From positions 4,036,501 through 4,100,500 of the forward strand of contig JAFMOC010000031.1 of the NCBI GenBank assembly GCA_019802505.1: a stretch of DNA of 64,000 bases, written 5' to 3'. The translations under genes were made by a program, and so were the position numbers. This DNA is from Corydoras sp. C115 (lineage: Eukaryota > Chordata > Actinopteri > Siluriformes > Callichthyidae). Within the stretch, counting starts at the first letter, position 1; every line of letters starts with the position of its first letter. This document shows positions 1-12,400 of this stretch, one piece after another. The notes beneath the pieces were generated by a model. The model was not told where the DNA came from and ran no database searches. It saw only the letters and a program-made list of their open reading frames with translations.

Positions 1-103
1 GGACACGGGGAGAACATGGAAACTCCACCCAGATGGGGATTTGAACCGGGAATCCCTAGTGCTGAGAGGCGAACGTGCTAACCACTAAGCCACCGTGCCA
101 CCC
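1..103 (-). mobile_element. tRNA-derived SINE copy A (5' head, cut by window edge)
   Basis: Minus-strand copy of the SINE family that recurs at 1171, 32355, 40464, 41271, 47623 and 47822. Read on the minus strand it has the tRNA-like head: an A-box-like TGGCTTAGTGGTTAGCACG and a B-box-like GGTTCAAATCC (one change from the canonical GGTTCGAATCC seen in other copies). The body continues left of the window. Confidence 0.85.
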
Positions 104-1120
104 TATAAACCCATTTCTTTGCAAAAAAGATTTTAGCAATGCCAGTTATATATTATCCACTGAAGCTTATGCCTTAAACCTAACCCTAGAAAAACAGCCT
201 GCTTAAGCAGTTCAGTTTTAATGATCACACATGACATTTGAGTTTGCAAACAAATAAATTAGATATGAGAGAGTTTAGAGGTTCAGCTCTATGTCCACAT
301 ACATACCATTTGGATGCTGGTTAAAAAAAGGTTTCGACTACAGCAGGATAATAGTTCAAAGTAAAATGTGAACCTCTGCAAGATATTCCCAAAACCAAAG
401 GAAGGTGAGCACTGACATGCTGACTGACATAGACTTTCTTTCACCTGGTCTCAAACTCATTTAATATTTATTGTATTGCCTTAAAAATGAAACAATAAAG
501 TGGACTTTTTTTTAAATCATTCTGGGAAAGTATTGTTCATGCACGTTTGTTCATATTTATAAGACTTTCTATCTCACGTGCTCAGAATTGCCTTACTGTA
601 TATGAGTGTATATAATACTCAGCTTGTGAACAAGAGGAAAAGCATTGAGTCACACACTAAAATGTATAGCAAATCAATGTATGCATCATTATATACTAGA
701 CTGCAGTGATTTGCCTGTAAAATTAAAATAAAAAAAAATAAAAAATGTATCTATTTTTTGTGTCATTACATTGTTTAGTTTGTTAAAAGTCTATAAAAAA
801 GTTTAATTGTTCTTGTCTTTCTTTTATACTTCTAGTCACTCATACTTCGAACTCTCACCTTGCCCTTGCCCTATCTTTATTTGAGGTGATTGGGGAGGTG
901 AACGATAAAACCCCCACTGATGCAGCCTGTCTAGTTACCCAAGTTCCCTAGTGGTGCATATAACCTACTTTGCACTATACAGGTCAATACAGCTCTTGAA
1001 CGGATATAAAAAAAAATAATAATAATAAATAAATACTGTTTTACACAACTGACAGGAATCTGAATAAAATGTTCTGATAATATAGTGCAGGATGTAAAAA
1101 TGTTTTTAAGTATATAGAGC

Positions 1121-1122
<2 letters not shown>
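104..1122. other. Intergenic, no gene seen
   Basis: AT-rich sequence without a convincing exon, splice-flanked ORF or recognisable repeat. Short open frames here have no coding character. Confidence 0.6.

Positions 1123-1170
<48 letters not shown>
1123..1170. repeat. (AT)n microsatellite, left half
   Basis: About 48 bp of uninterrupted AT dinucleotides directly abutting the SINE tail at 1171. It is probably one half of a tract split by the SINE insertion. Confidence 0.95.
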
Positions 1171-1173
<3 letters not shown>

Positions 1174-1295
1174 TTCATTATCTCCCGCTTTATCCTCTAT
1201 TAGGGTCGCGGGGGGGTTCCCCATGCCCATCCAGGGGAGAATGTTTCGGGCGCTGGGCAGATACACCCAGGACAGGGCGCCAATCCATCGCTGGG

Positions 1296-1298
<3 letters not shown>
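1171..1298 (-). mobile_element. SINE copy B, 5'-truncated, inside an AT tract
   Basis: Carries only the 3' part of the SINE: on the + strand it runs from TCATTCATTATCTCCCGC to GCTGGGCAC, then returns to (AT)n. The tRNA head and central part are absent. The break is within a base or so of the break in copy G at 47752. AT tracts on both sides hide any target-site duplication. Confidence 0.85.

Positions 1299-1364
<66 letters not shown>
1299..1364. repeat. (AT)n microsatellite, right half
   Basis: About 66 bp of perfect AT dinucleotides continuing from the truncated SINE end. Confidence 0.95.
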
Positions 1365-1367
<3 letters not shown>

Positions 1368-2270
1368 TTATTAGTTTAATAATCCAAGTATAAAAAGCCT
1401 GACCTTTACTTACTGAAATATATCTACTATAAACCCCACACTGCAAATATTAGTGTCATGGATTTAAGCTGCATAAATCCTTTAATAATCCTGTTCTCAA
1501 TGATGAAACTCACCTCTGAATTTACCTCTCATTAATGTTCATAAGACTGTCAAAGAAACATCATGGAAAGTCACAGTGACACGAAAGAAAATAATCTTTA
1601 AACCGACTGTGTCTCTTTTGGCATGCTATCACACTGAACTCAGCTAGAGACCTGCGTACTCTGACTGCTGTTACTAAAGTAACACTAATGATGTTCCTGG
1701 AAAAACACCTCTATTAAATGCAACTTTGTCATGCAACATAGCTAGACAGCTATTATTGCTCTATACATCTGCTATTGCTTTTTGGTATATAGTATAATTT
1801 AAATTAGAGTAACAAATGATGCAGGCTGTACCACTGAATTGAAGTTAAGTATGACCATGGCAATGGTGGTAATGGTAAAAATATATATGGTAATTAGCAC
1901 CATCATAACAGCTGATAAAACATTGGTCTGACTACTTATGGGTGTAAAGCCTGGACATTGTTTGGTACATTACTTTGGCCATGTGATGACACACCCAGAT
2001 AAAAACACAAAGAGTTCTAACACGACTTCTGGAGAGTCTGGATGTAAAACATTATGATATAGATTGGTTTATCAGGTGCTAGCCTGCAATAAGCAACACG
2101 AGAATAGGGGACAGCTGAATCAATTGGCATGACATGCTTTTTAACATGATTATTTCATCTGCATTTTACTTTATTATAACATAAAACGTACTTTTGAAGA
2201 ATTATAAGATTTCAACCCCAGCTGTTCATAAGTTTAATGGTGCATATTCAGTTTTTTTTCTTTATCTCAC

Positions 2271-2379
2271 CTACATTCTGTTGTAGCACTACCTTCCAGG
2301 TTCCCTGTAGATTGTTCTGGTAGGTTGGGTTGGCCTCACAGAATGCAGTCACATACCCCATCCACCGCACCAGATGTGT
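2271..2379 (-). other. Candidate orphan exon, identity unknown
   Basis: On the minus strand a 109-nt segment is preceded by a TTTATAG acceptor-like end and followed by a GTGAGA donor-like start. It is open in one frame throughout, reading THLVRWMGYVTAFCEANPTY and then a further Gln-rich stretch. Local GC is clearly higher than the flanks. The polypyrimidine tract is weak, and I recognise neither the peptide nor a neighbouring exon. It could equally be a conserved noncoding element or chance. It does not resemble a GABA-A beta subunit. Confidence 0.25.
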
Positions 2380-3469
2380 CTATAAACAGTGCCATCTATT
2401 CAGAATCAGTATATTTTATTCATTTAAATGGCTTTCTCTTTTCTCTGTTTAAACTTCTATATGTAATTTGATAAAAAATTCGCTAAATTATTTTAAATGC
2501 ATACATGTCACACATATTACATGGCATGCAAACCATAATTCTTTTCTTACTATGGAAATAATTATTTGTTAGCCAGAATGTATTGGTTAGTAAAATTTAA
2601 TCAATTAATCAAAAGTATTAATTAAATTTATAGCATACATTAAACTACTGCTTAAATTTTGTTCCTGGTGCACATTGCCCTGTGCTTTTGTTGCTTTTAC
2701 ACGCTCACATTAACTCAATAATGGTCTGTTAATTAGCCGATTAGTTAGCTTGTCTATCTTGAGAGCAGTAGGGTAGGGTAGCAAAGCTCCAGGATTGAGG
2801 AACACATCATTATACATATGCAAATGAATAGTGCATTGAGCATAATCTTTTATTACCATTGCTAGTAACATGTTATCTTTTGACTCAACAAGGACAATAT
2901 GTGATATTGCAGTGACTGTAATTATTTGCCATTATGGTGTAGCTCCCAGATCTTATTTATTAATGTGACTGTAGTAGTGCCATTTTAATGGAGGAATAAG
3001 AAAGGGATTTTCAGCTATGCACCAGCTCCCACTCCTCCCGCGCAATGTGTCCAAATACAGAGAGATAGAGAGAGAAAAAGAAAAAGACAGATATATCTCC
3101 TCCCACCCGTGCATGTATGACCCGGCACATCTTAAACAGCGAGTCAGCCCCCACACACTCACACACATGAACAATTTTAATATCCACAGGTCAGATTCTC
3201 TTCCAATCACACATGCAGTTAGTGTGTGAGAGTCATAGAGCTGATCACGAAATGGACAAAAGGTTGGTTTGGCAGCTCAGAGATGAAAGTAGGAATGTAA
3301 AAGGTCCACACTTGCAAATAGGTGGCTGTGTAGGTTTGAAAAGAGAAAAAGCCAGAGAAAGAGGAGGAAAATCATGCTGAATTGGATTTGCCTGTTGACA
3401 CAGGAGTGTTACAGTAGGGGGATTTGGAGAATTACCTTCAGCTATACTGAGCTCCTCTGGTATACTCGG

Positions 3470-3493
3470 TTTTTTTTTTTTTTTTTTTTTTTT
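3470..3493. repeat. Poly(T) run
   Basis: Run of about 24 T followed by further T-rich sequence to about 3514. It could be the poly(A) end of an unrecognised minus-strand retroposon, but no body is identifiable. Confidence 0.85.
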
Positions 3494-4496
3494 ATTTTTG
3501 ATTATTTTTTTTTTACAGACCATCATTTGAAAGATCAACAGTGTATTTATTAATAATTATTACTTTATGCTGGTACAGGTTTGATCCAGCTTGTACTAGG
3601 CTATGCAGTCATCTACTCAATGTTCAAAGTATTAAAGCAGTGTGGGTGAAACCTAGCGCCGATTGCATCAGGTATCTTCCTTTCCACGTCACACTGACAC
3701 ATAGACACATATCTGTAAAGTGCATTTCCTGAATAGAAAGCACAAAAATTTGCATAATGGCTTTGGTAAAGTAGAATCTGAATTTTTTTTTTCATTATGT
3801 CAGTGCTAATATTATTTATAATGGATTAGCATCATTTATGTAATTACATAATTTATGTAATTATGTAAAATGTGTGCACCATACAAAACTCAGATAAAAG
3901 TGCAATCATCTGAAACAGATTTCAGATACTTTCAAAGTATTCAGAAGATTTCAGAACTTTGCTACAGTACATCAACCTTTATAATTATTCCTGGTGATCT
4001 TCACTTTACATTTTTAATATTGTTACACACATTGTTACACACACATATACATGACACTTGCCCTTGTATAACTGTATTGAATTTTGATATAAAACCCCAG
4101 AGTGCAGTATTAAATCAAGCCTGTTTCTTGGTCTGTGAATCAGTTTTAGATTAAATTCACAATAGATATTAAAAATTCAGAGACCCGATTGACTTTGGAA
4201 TGTAATATGGTCATCAGTGCTACACAGGCCAAACTGCAAAGCCTGTCAAATTTTATATGCAACTGTGTTGGTCAGAGCATAAACATGTTTTCTAAAAGGC
4301 ACCAGAAGAGAATGTTAAAAATGAGGGTGATGAACAGGCCCTGCACAGTCTAGCAAATTGCAGACACTGCTGGTATTCCAGCAAATGTGTCCGAATGCAC
4401 AATTTGTTATTCATTAGTACAAATAAGCAATACTAGCTGACAACCTGTTCCATATGTGTCTGTGTAAACATATATTTCTGTATATATATATTTCTG

Positions 4497-4507
<11 letters not shown>

Positions 4508-4547
<40 letters not shown>
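4508..4547. repeat. (GA)n microsatellite
   Basis: About 40 bp of perfect GA dinucleotides following two short TATATA blocks at about 4483 and 4499. Confidence 0.95.
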
Positions 4548-4551
<4 letters not shown>

Positions 4552-7500
4552 TCATAAGCCATTATATAGTCCTGACAAAGTAACGATATAATCAGTGATG
4601 TACAATCAATGTTTTTTTTTTTCTTTGAAAACCCTTATTAACAGATCACATGGCACATGCTAGTTCAAGTCTGCTACTGTGCTACTATCTCAACAGCTGA
4701 ATGGATGCATTGATTTTCCCCATCATTATTCTTGTCCATGCTTTTCAGTCTATTGTCAGTGGAGATACAGTAGGAGTTGTTAGAAGATGCTTGCAGATTA
4801 TTTTTTTATAAACTCATTTTTGTATAATGATGCAGAACTGCTTTATGCTCTGCTTTCCCTATTGTTCTGTTGTTTTCTGTGTATTTATTTTATGGAGACC
4901 ATGTTAAATATTTAGTTTTATGTTTTAGTAGTATAGTTTTAGGGCATGATTAAAACCTTAGATTTTAGAAAACAGTCAGCATATCCATTGTTTACATTTT
5001 AGAACAATCCGATTTAAACCACATACAGAAGACAGTGAAAAGTAGAGTGTATAAAAAGTACTGCTTGATTTTATAGGAATTTGTGTAAGACAGTAAATGT
5101 TTCAACATTAAAAATCACTTGATATAGGTTCATCTGCATATCACTAACTGCATATTATCCAAGTGTTTTACTGTTAGAATGTGTACATTAGTGCACTGGG
5201 TTCATTAGCAGAGAAACAAAGAAATAGATGTAATGATGCAGATGGTTTATTATATAATTTAATGTTTAATTAAAGCATCTGATTCTTTTAGTTGAATACA
5301 CAAAAACTAAAATTACTTACTAATTGCATTCTTCACAAACTGTTGGTTTTGATGGATGAATCATCGGATTTTATACATGCTTTGTAAATAATATTTATAA
5401 ATTATATCATTAATAATAAAACAAAACAAACTAGACTATTTTAGATACATGTAGTAATACAACTCGTATTGTCATAAAAGGCTTGTTATTAAACATCAAT
5501 ATTTTGAGGAAACAGTTTTACCCAAACCTGAGCAAAAGTGTGTAAAACCCAAATTTTTTTTTGTGATTTCCTGCCAAATGCTTTTCTGTCCCATCTGTCA
5601 CTATGGCTAAACTGCACCCCTGCACTGCCACTGCCCCAAATGTCTCATCTATATTGTCTGAAAAGTTAAAAGCATATTTAAAGATGCTTTTTCACTTTAA
5701 AGATTTGACTAGCAAGTTTGTGCAGCAATAAAGCTAAAAATATTTGTCACTTTGTATGGAAATGAAAGCGCCTGTAATTGTGAACTTGCACTATCTATGC
5801 CTAATAATTCTACTGCAACCATGTGGTGTTTGTCTACTGACAACAAAACATATCTGACACACTCACAGGGAAATGATTATAGCCCAAAATGTACGTTAAA
5901 TATCTATCTATCAATCCATAGACAATTATTTAATATTGAGCAAAGAGATAAAGGAACTTTGAAATTCTTAAATATTAAAGTCTTGTAGGTTCACTAGATG
6001 ACTGGACATACTTTTACATTATTAAATAATTGTTAAAGAAAGCACAAAAAAACATTCTGGACAAATGTGTTAGTTTTATATCAAACATTTAATTTAAATG
6101 ACTGTCATTTTATGAATGTGAAGAATGGAATTTGTTATAGCCTAAAAATGTAATGGTAAAAAAATCACCCATAGATTTATTGTAAAAGAGTCTTAATACT
6201 TTTAACCATATGTCATCTAAAATATCAATATTTAGCTGAGTGCTAAGAACAAGAGACACAGAGCTTTTAACCATTATATGACTTTGGGGGAAAATTGTTA
6301 GCTGTCATGCAGTTTCAAAAAATACACCAGCCAGAAAAATGTCACAATTTCATGTCACAGTTTTTGATAGGTCAACTCAAGTGTAAAGTAAGCCTGACTG
6401 CAAACTGCAAAGTAAACATTTTTTTTGACAGATGATGCCTTTATGAACTTATGAGCTTTTAGGTATGGTTATTTCAGTTGGTGTGGTGACTTCACTTTTT
6501 TGTTTGTGCCTATGCTTTTGTGGCAGGTTCAAAACAAATTGCAAAATTTAATCATAACAAACAGACTATCCATCATTGAATCACATCAAAAGCTGGGAAA
6601 TTAAATCAATTTAAAATGATTTCCACAAATACATCATTCAAGATACATAAGGATTAAAATCCATTATGTCTTTTAACAGGGGCGGCTCAGTCTCCCCCAC
6701 ACTTGGACACAGATGAGGAAGGGAAATGTTCCTTTTACCCTTGGCCTATTTAATATGTAGAAGTATGCAGGGATTATATCAGTTTGTCCTTTGACAGCGA
6801 CGAAAAATATGCAGCTATGAAATCGCTGTGTCTTATAGACACATACAGTATGTCCCTGGGCCAATTTATTTGGTTCAGTGAAGCAATGCAAAGGATTCTT
6901 GAAGGTTGTCTATGAACTACCTTTTACTTAATTTATACTGTGCTGAAACAGTAACATAATCATGTGTTCCGTAAAAGGCTACGCTCACTGTCATTTCTCA
7001 GGTACTGATGTTAAACAGTAACTGCTCTACATGTAGTACATGAAAAACATGTAAATATATAATTTTTTAGTAGTCAGACTTATACCACTGTCACATTTAA
7101 ATTGTGCTGTAACTCAAGGAAATTAAGAAATACTTTTTGTTACTACAGCTCTGGGTTAATAATCCATGATTTGCTAGCATTTGGGATGAACTTACACGTG
7201 CCATAAAGTTTTCTATAAATTATTATTTGTTTACCTTTATAAATGATGGGGTTTGTTTGGGCAGCCTATTTACTTGCTGGATGCAGTATGCTATTCACAC
7301 AGCTCATACACCCAGATCATCCTGAGAAGAAAGAGGAGTGGGAGGTCGTAATGCATATATACTGTTTCCAGAATTGTCCTGCCATGGGGGAATGAGTCAT
7401 AATCCTGTGGCAGCACCTACATCCATCCGGTAATGTCCATTCAATCCTTAGTTTTGAATCAAAGCATTTTAGTTAAATGATTCCATGACCTAAATCAAAG

Positions 7501-8284
7501 ACACTTGAAATCCTCCCACAAGGAACGGCTTATGTAGCTTTACTTATGCATTCGGGCAAAATGGCTATCATGTTCACAAACCAATATTGTCTAAAGTAGA
7601 ATCAATCAAAAAAAGTACATGGTTAATCTGGCCAAAACATCTAACCACACTTCCTTAAAACATGCTTCTAAAAAATTATTAATAAAGCAATAATACTTCT
7701 ACTGGGAACAACAAGGACAAGTTCCACCCCTGCCAGTTTACCAGTTTACACACATGCACTCCCACACATACAGACTGAAGGTGTCCTTTGCCCCACACAA
7801 CCAGTTGGTAATTATCAGTGCTCATCTGGTCCTGCTGGCTGGACAGCCGGTAAGAACTTCCAGCATTTCAGGAGGAAGACAGACATATATGAATATAAAT
7901 TCACCTTGCTGTGGTAATTGCGACTGCATTTCCAAATGTTTATCACTACATATTTAAATAATCTGGAAAGAATCATTTAAAACCTGAGTTATTAAAAATC
8001 CATCTGTTCTCATGTGTTCATTTCCACAGATGAGAATCACATGATCACCAGTATTAGACAGAATGAGCTAAAAGAGAAAAAAAAGTGAGACGAACCAAGA
8101 CAGTAAGCTTGTTTTCACACTAGTTCTATTCTCAGACGGATGTGCGCCCATATCTGCTCATCCAGAGACATACAGACGAACACAAAGATGAAACTTCCAT
8201 ATGGGAGTTGAACTGGTTATTATTGCACTGGAGTATTTGGCATGTCTTATTCTCAACCTAACTTTAGTTACATGGATGCACCAT

Positions 8285-8505
8285 ATATAAATCTGTCACT
8301 ATCAGGTCAAATTAGTCACCACCAGACTGCATTAGTAAGTGGCAGACGATATGAGTCACCATAAGGCTGAATCAGTGACAGTAAGTAAATATCAGTCAGT
8401 AGCCATTCGGATAACTCTCTGACTCTTTAAACTACTCATGTTTGCTTAAAATCAGTCTCTATAAGGCAATATTGGTCACTATAAGATTTAATAGTTTGCA
8501 TGTAA
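8285..8505. repeat. Degenerate short repeats around AGTCAC
   Basis: The motif (A/T)(A/G)(A/T)CAGTCAC or a near version, often followed by TATAAGGC, recurs about every 25-35 bp (for example near 8297, 8318, 8356, 8395 and 8495). It looks like a heavily mutated minisatellite; period and copy number are uncertain by eye. Confidence 0.4.
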
Positions 8506-8829
8506 TATTGTAGGTCATCAATTCAAAACACTATAGTGCACCAAGGCTCAGTGTATGGTCTAATTATTTTTTACTGCACATGTACTCATTGGACTCTCAG
8601 TCATTCAGGCCCATGGATTTACTTTTCGTTATCTAAGGTGATGACCCCCAGCTTCACATGTCCTATTGTTCCTAAAGATACCTTAGATTTTGTATGGATA
8701 GCTGCAAAAACAGTAATCCTGATAATTCCGGCAAAAGCCATCATTACTTGATCCTTTAAATCGATCCCAAAACTGCACGTTGCTACAAATTAATTTTTTA
8801 CAACATTAAAAAGATCAGGGTTTTTTGAT

Positions 8830-9120
8830 AGTCCAAGACCTCATTCTCTCCTGGCTCGACTACTGTAGTGTACTGCTTGCCAGTTCCAGATTTTGCAAGC
8901 AGTACACTACAGTAGTGTACTGTTTGCCAGTTCCAGATTTTGCAAGATCAAGTCCTTTCAGTTGATCCAAAACTGAGCAGCTTGTCTTGTGTTCAACCAG
9001 ATCAAGAGAGCCAATGTTACTCCACTACCTCGAACAAGGTCCTAACTTTGGCCTACAGGACAATTTCTAAAATTGATCCCTCTAACCTACACTGATCCCA
9101 ATGGTGAAGCCAGACTTGTT
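8830..9120 (+). mobile_element. LINE remnant, L2-like RT C-terminal region
   Basis: Pieces in shifting frames read like the end of the reverse-transcriptase domain of L2/CR1-like non-LTR elements: LSWLDYCSVLLA near 8848, AACLVFNQIKRANVTPLP near 8974-9030, then KVLTLAYRTISKI near 9038. Stops and frameshifts show it is dead. An internal rearrangement at 8860-8946 interrupts it. Clade assignment rests on motif memory. Confidence 0.65.
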
Positions 9121-9249
9121 TACTGTGCTCCATTCAAGCAGTGCAAACTCAGACAGGACCATCTTAGAGCAGTTAAATGATTGTTAAATAATTTACACTC
9201 TTGGTATATCATACATTACCATGCCAAATGGTAAATTCCACACTAGATT

Positions 9250-9420
9250 AGTAATTACTGTGTTAAATTAATCACAGCTGGTCTAAATCAAGGACAGCGA
9301 TGCCAAAGCAGTAACTACTGTGCTAAATCTATCATAGCCAAGCCAAATTAACAACAATCAGATGGAATCGGTGATTTGTGTGATGAATCTGACTAAATCA
9401 GTCACGCTTTTGTGATTATT
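9250..9420. repeat. Three diverged 60-bp tandem units
   Basis: AGTAATTACTGTGTTAAATT at 9250 returns as AGTAACTACTGTGCTAAATC at 9310, exactly 60 bp later. A weaker third unit (GGTGATTTGTGTGATGAATC) begins at 9370. Together with the motifs at 8285-8505 it brackets the LINE remnant. Confidence 0.6.
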
Positions 9421-12400
9421 TAAGTATAAAGCTCACAATATACAACTCCAAAGTGGTTGCTTTCAGGTTTAATGAGTTTTGATAAAAAAATAATAAATGA
9501 GTCATTTTAATGCCAAATCAATTACTAAGCAGTTGGGACAAAAAGTCATTTTTGGCTAAATTAATCAAAATCAGTCTGTCTCAGAAATTCTAAGACTAAT
9601 CAGTCAACATATCTGGAGTGCATTTCCTAATAATGTTCCATCTTTGTGAACTACAAACAAATTTAAGAAGGAAAAAACCCAAAGAGCACACATTTTCTAA
9701 ATTGTTTTATAATCTCTCGAGATAAGAACAAGGTTTAAGTAGTTCTTTAGTTGACTCTGCCTCGACAGGTGTACTGGAAAAGCTATGCAAGAATAATACA
9801 GATAATAAATAAATCCATTGAACAACAACCTCAATATCTATTTGAACACAGAATTAGGTATTACCTTGTTAAAAGTCAATTCTACAAAGAAAACTATAAG
9901 CAGTGTTTTATGAAGATAATATAGGTGGTGCATAGATGTAAGGCTGCAGCACATTCATTCCTTGGATGTTAGCAGTTACAGGGCTTAATTTGTTAGGCTG
10001 CCTTTCATTAGTTTCCCTTGGTGTGGAAAATTAGCTTTTCATTCGATTTGGTACAAAATACAGGACAAATAGTGTCTCAGGAGTTATTTTTTAGGGTACA
10101 CTTGTAAGTGGCTTTAAAACTAAGTGGTTATAAAAAAACAACCTAAATTCAAATCAGTTTAACCAGCAAACATAAGACTTTCAGTGCTTCACTGTTGGAC
10201 CAGTGGTTATTAAGTGAATACTTTAGGTAGTAGGCAAATTTTTAGACCCTCATAAGCTTATAGACACAAAAACTCATTTAAGATCAACCATAATCTTAAA
10301 TGTGGTATCTGATAAGTGGTATGTGTATGAGTAAATTAAACAGTAAAATTCAAATCCTTATTACAAGTATACTCCAAAATATTTCAGGATCACTTGAGTA
10401 ACAAAAATCTGTTTAATAATTATTCAGTTATACTGTTTAGCCTTTTATGTATGCCATGCATTTTGTAACTTGGATAATTTAATTCAGGAAATATCATGAT
10501 CTCGTGGCCTCTTTACTTGCCTTCTGTGTCCTTTTCCAAAGCTAGATTTTCCACTGGTGGATGTTTCAGTGACTGGTTGGGAACTTGGCCATTCATCCGG
10601 CCATCTCCTGAGAGCTCCCTGGGAGAACTAAAGCTTATTTTTGGAGCTCCTATTTTTACTCCTGTCTTCTGGATAAGGAACACTTAGTGGAGCAGACCAA
10701 AATCCTGGCTATAAAGCTTCCATATGGGAGAGATTTAGAGCTGTCATCTGGATGCATGGTGCGTTGGCTCTCTACAAATGGTAAAATAGTTCTACCTGTG
10801 ATTAATGGTAAGCATTCTCATAGTATCTTTAGGAATTTCATGTACATGTCAGGCACTATATGTGTCCGATACTTTATGTTTGTATGGTAATTCTGTTATA
10901 TAGTTTAAATCCAATCAATCTGGCAAATAAAAATGCTTGATTGATGATGATTATTTAGGAAAAGTGAAAAAAGCAAATAGTATTCTCCATGGTTCTGAAC
11001 CACCACTCTTCATCTTTGGCATTTTAAAACTGCCTGCTTTGTAGTACACAGCAGAATTACCCCACTGCCATCATGCTATTATGGAGTGCATTTGTTCATC
11101 CCACTTATAATGATAATGGCTCTATTGAGTTGATAACTATTGTGGATTTGACCTTTTACATACTGCAGTTAAAGGGCTTCAATTGGCTTGACACTTGTGC
11201 TAAAACATCTAACAAGTGAGAGCTTGCACATACAACTGAATAATGATAATAAAAAACAGAGCTTTATTAATCAGATGTACGGTAATTTCATGTACAAGAA
11301 CATAGTATAATATACACTAATAACATAACCATCTATTTTGGCAGTAGTGTAAGTTTGTGTGAAATAACCAATGTCTATACAGCCCACCTGTTGATAATTG
11401 AACCTAAACAATTGTCATATTAGTTAGAAAAGCTATTCACATAACCAACATATTAAAACGAAGAGACTTCACATATCTGCTTTGCTCACTGCAGCCAGCA
11501 TAGCAGTATATGGTTACAGTAAGATTTATCAGGCCTGAATACATCATGGAAGCATGCATATGAATCGGGCTGTTAGGTTGCTGTGTGGGTGGCAGGTATT
11601 TATTGCCTTAATGTGGGCCAGAAGTGAGGCGTTTGGTAACACGGCCCGTTTACAGCTAATCACATCGTTGCCATCCCTCTAGCCTCAGGACACCAGTATT
11701 AAGAGGTAAGGAGGAAGAATTAGTGATAAGAAAGGCAGGCAAAAGATGTTGCCATGATACACACGCAAATTTTCTTGCATAATAACTAGTTGTGTTGCAT
11801 TGTGTTAGAGAAAAGAAACTCACCATTTTGACTGTTTTTCCAGTTGAGCAAATCAATTTTAGCTTCCTGCTTTACTCATTTCTCATTAAAGTGCTTTTAC
11901 ATATTGTTTAAAAAAAGTTCTGTTTTTTTAAACCATTTGTGCTTCTCTGATTTTTTGAGGTAGTTACATTTTTATTTGCAGTTAAGCAGACATTGCTGAT
12001 ATTAATTCCAAAGCATGTGAAATAAGAATTCTTGCTGTCTCAATGTGGCACATTGTATGCTGAAGCTGTTTTAATGAGGTGATGTTTATTACCCTCCTCC
12101 AACTTTGGTTCACCCCACAGCAGCCCTCTCATTATCCCATGTTCAACTGCTGTGGCTCGCATGGAGAAGAGGAACCCTGATGAGTCTTATCATTATAAAT
12201 GATGACATGCTGGTGTTTTTTTTACTGCTGTGCTAACTAAACGTTTCCTAGAGAAAACGACTGTTGATGATTTAAAATTTAAGGCATTCAAAGGGATTGT
12301 TTTAATGAGTTTGCCCACAACCCTAAGTAAATTGAGTACAATTAGTTTTTAATATTAATTGATAGTTATAATAGAAATAATTAATTTAAGGACTACTAAG

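Larger units (their letters stand above)
1365..8284. other. Intergenic, no confirmed gene
   Basis: AT-rich intergenic sequence. It holds the candidate minus-strand exon at 2271-2379, a T-run at 3470 and a GA microsatellite at 4508. I see no gabrb1 beta-subunit exon, although synteny with other vertebrates would place gabrb1 on this side of gabra4 in divergent orientation. Confidence 0.5.

Noticed and set aside
1171..1446. 91-aa minus-strand frame with repeated Ile-Tyr
   Set aside because: Translation of an AT microsatellite plus SINE sequence, not a protein.
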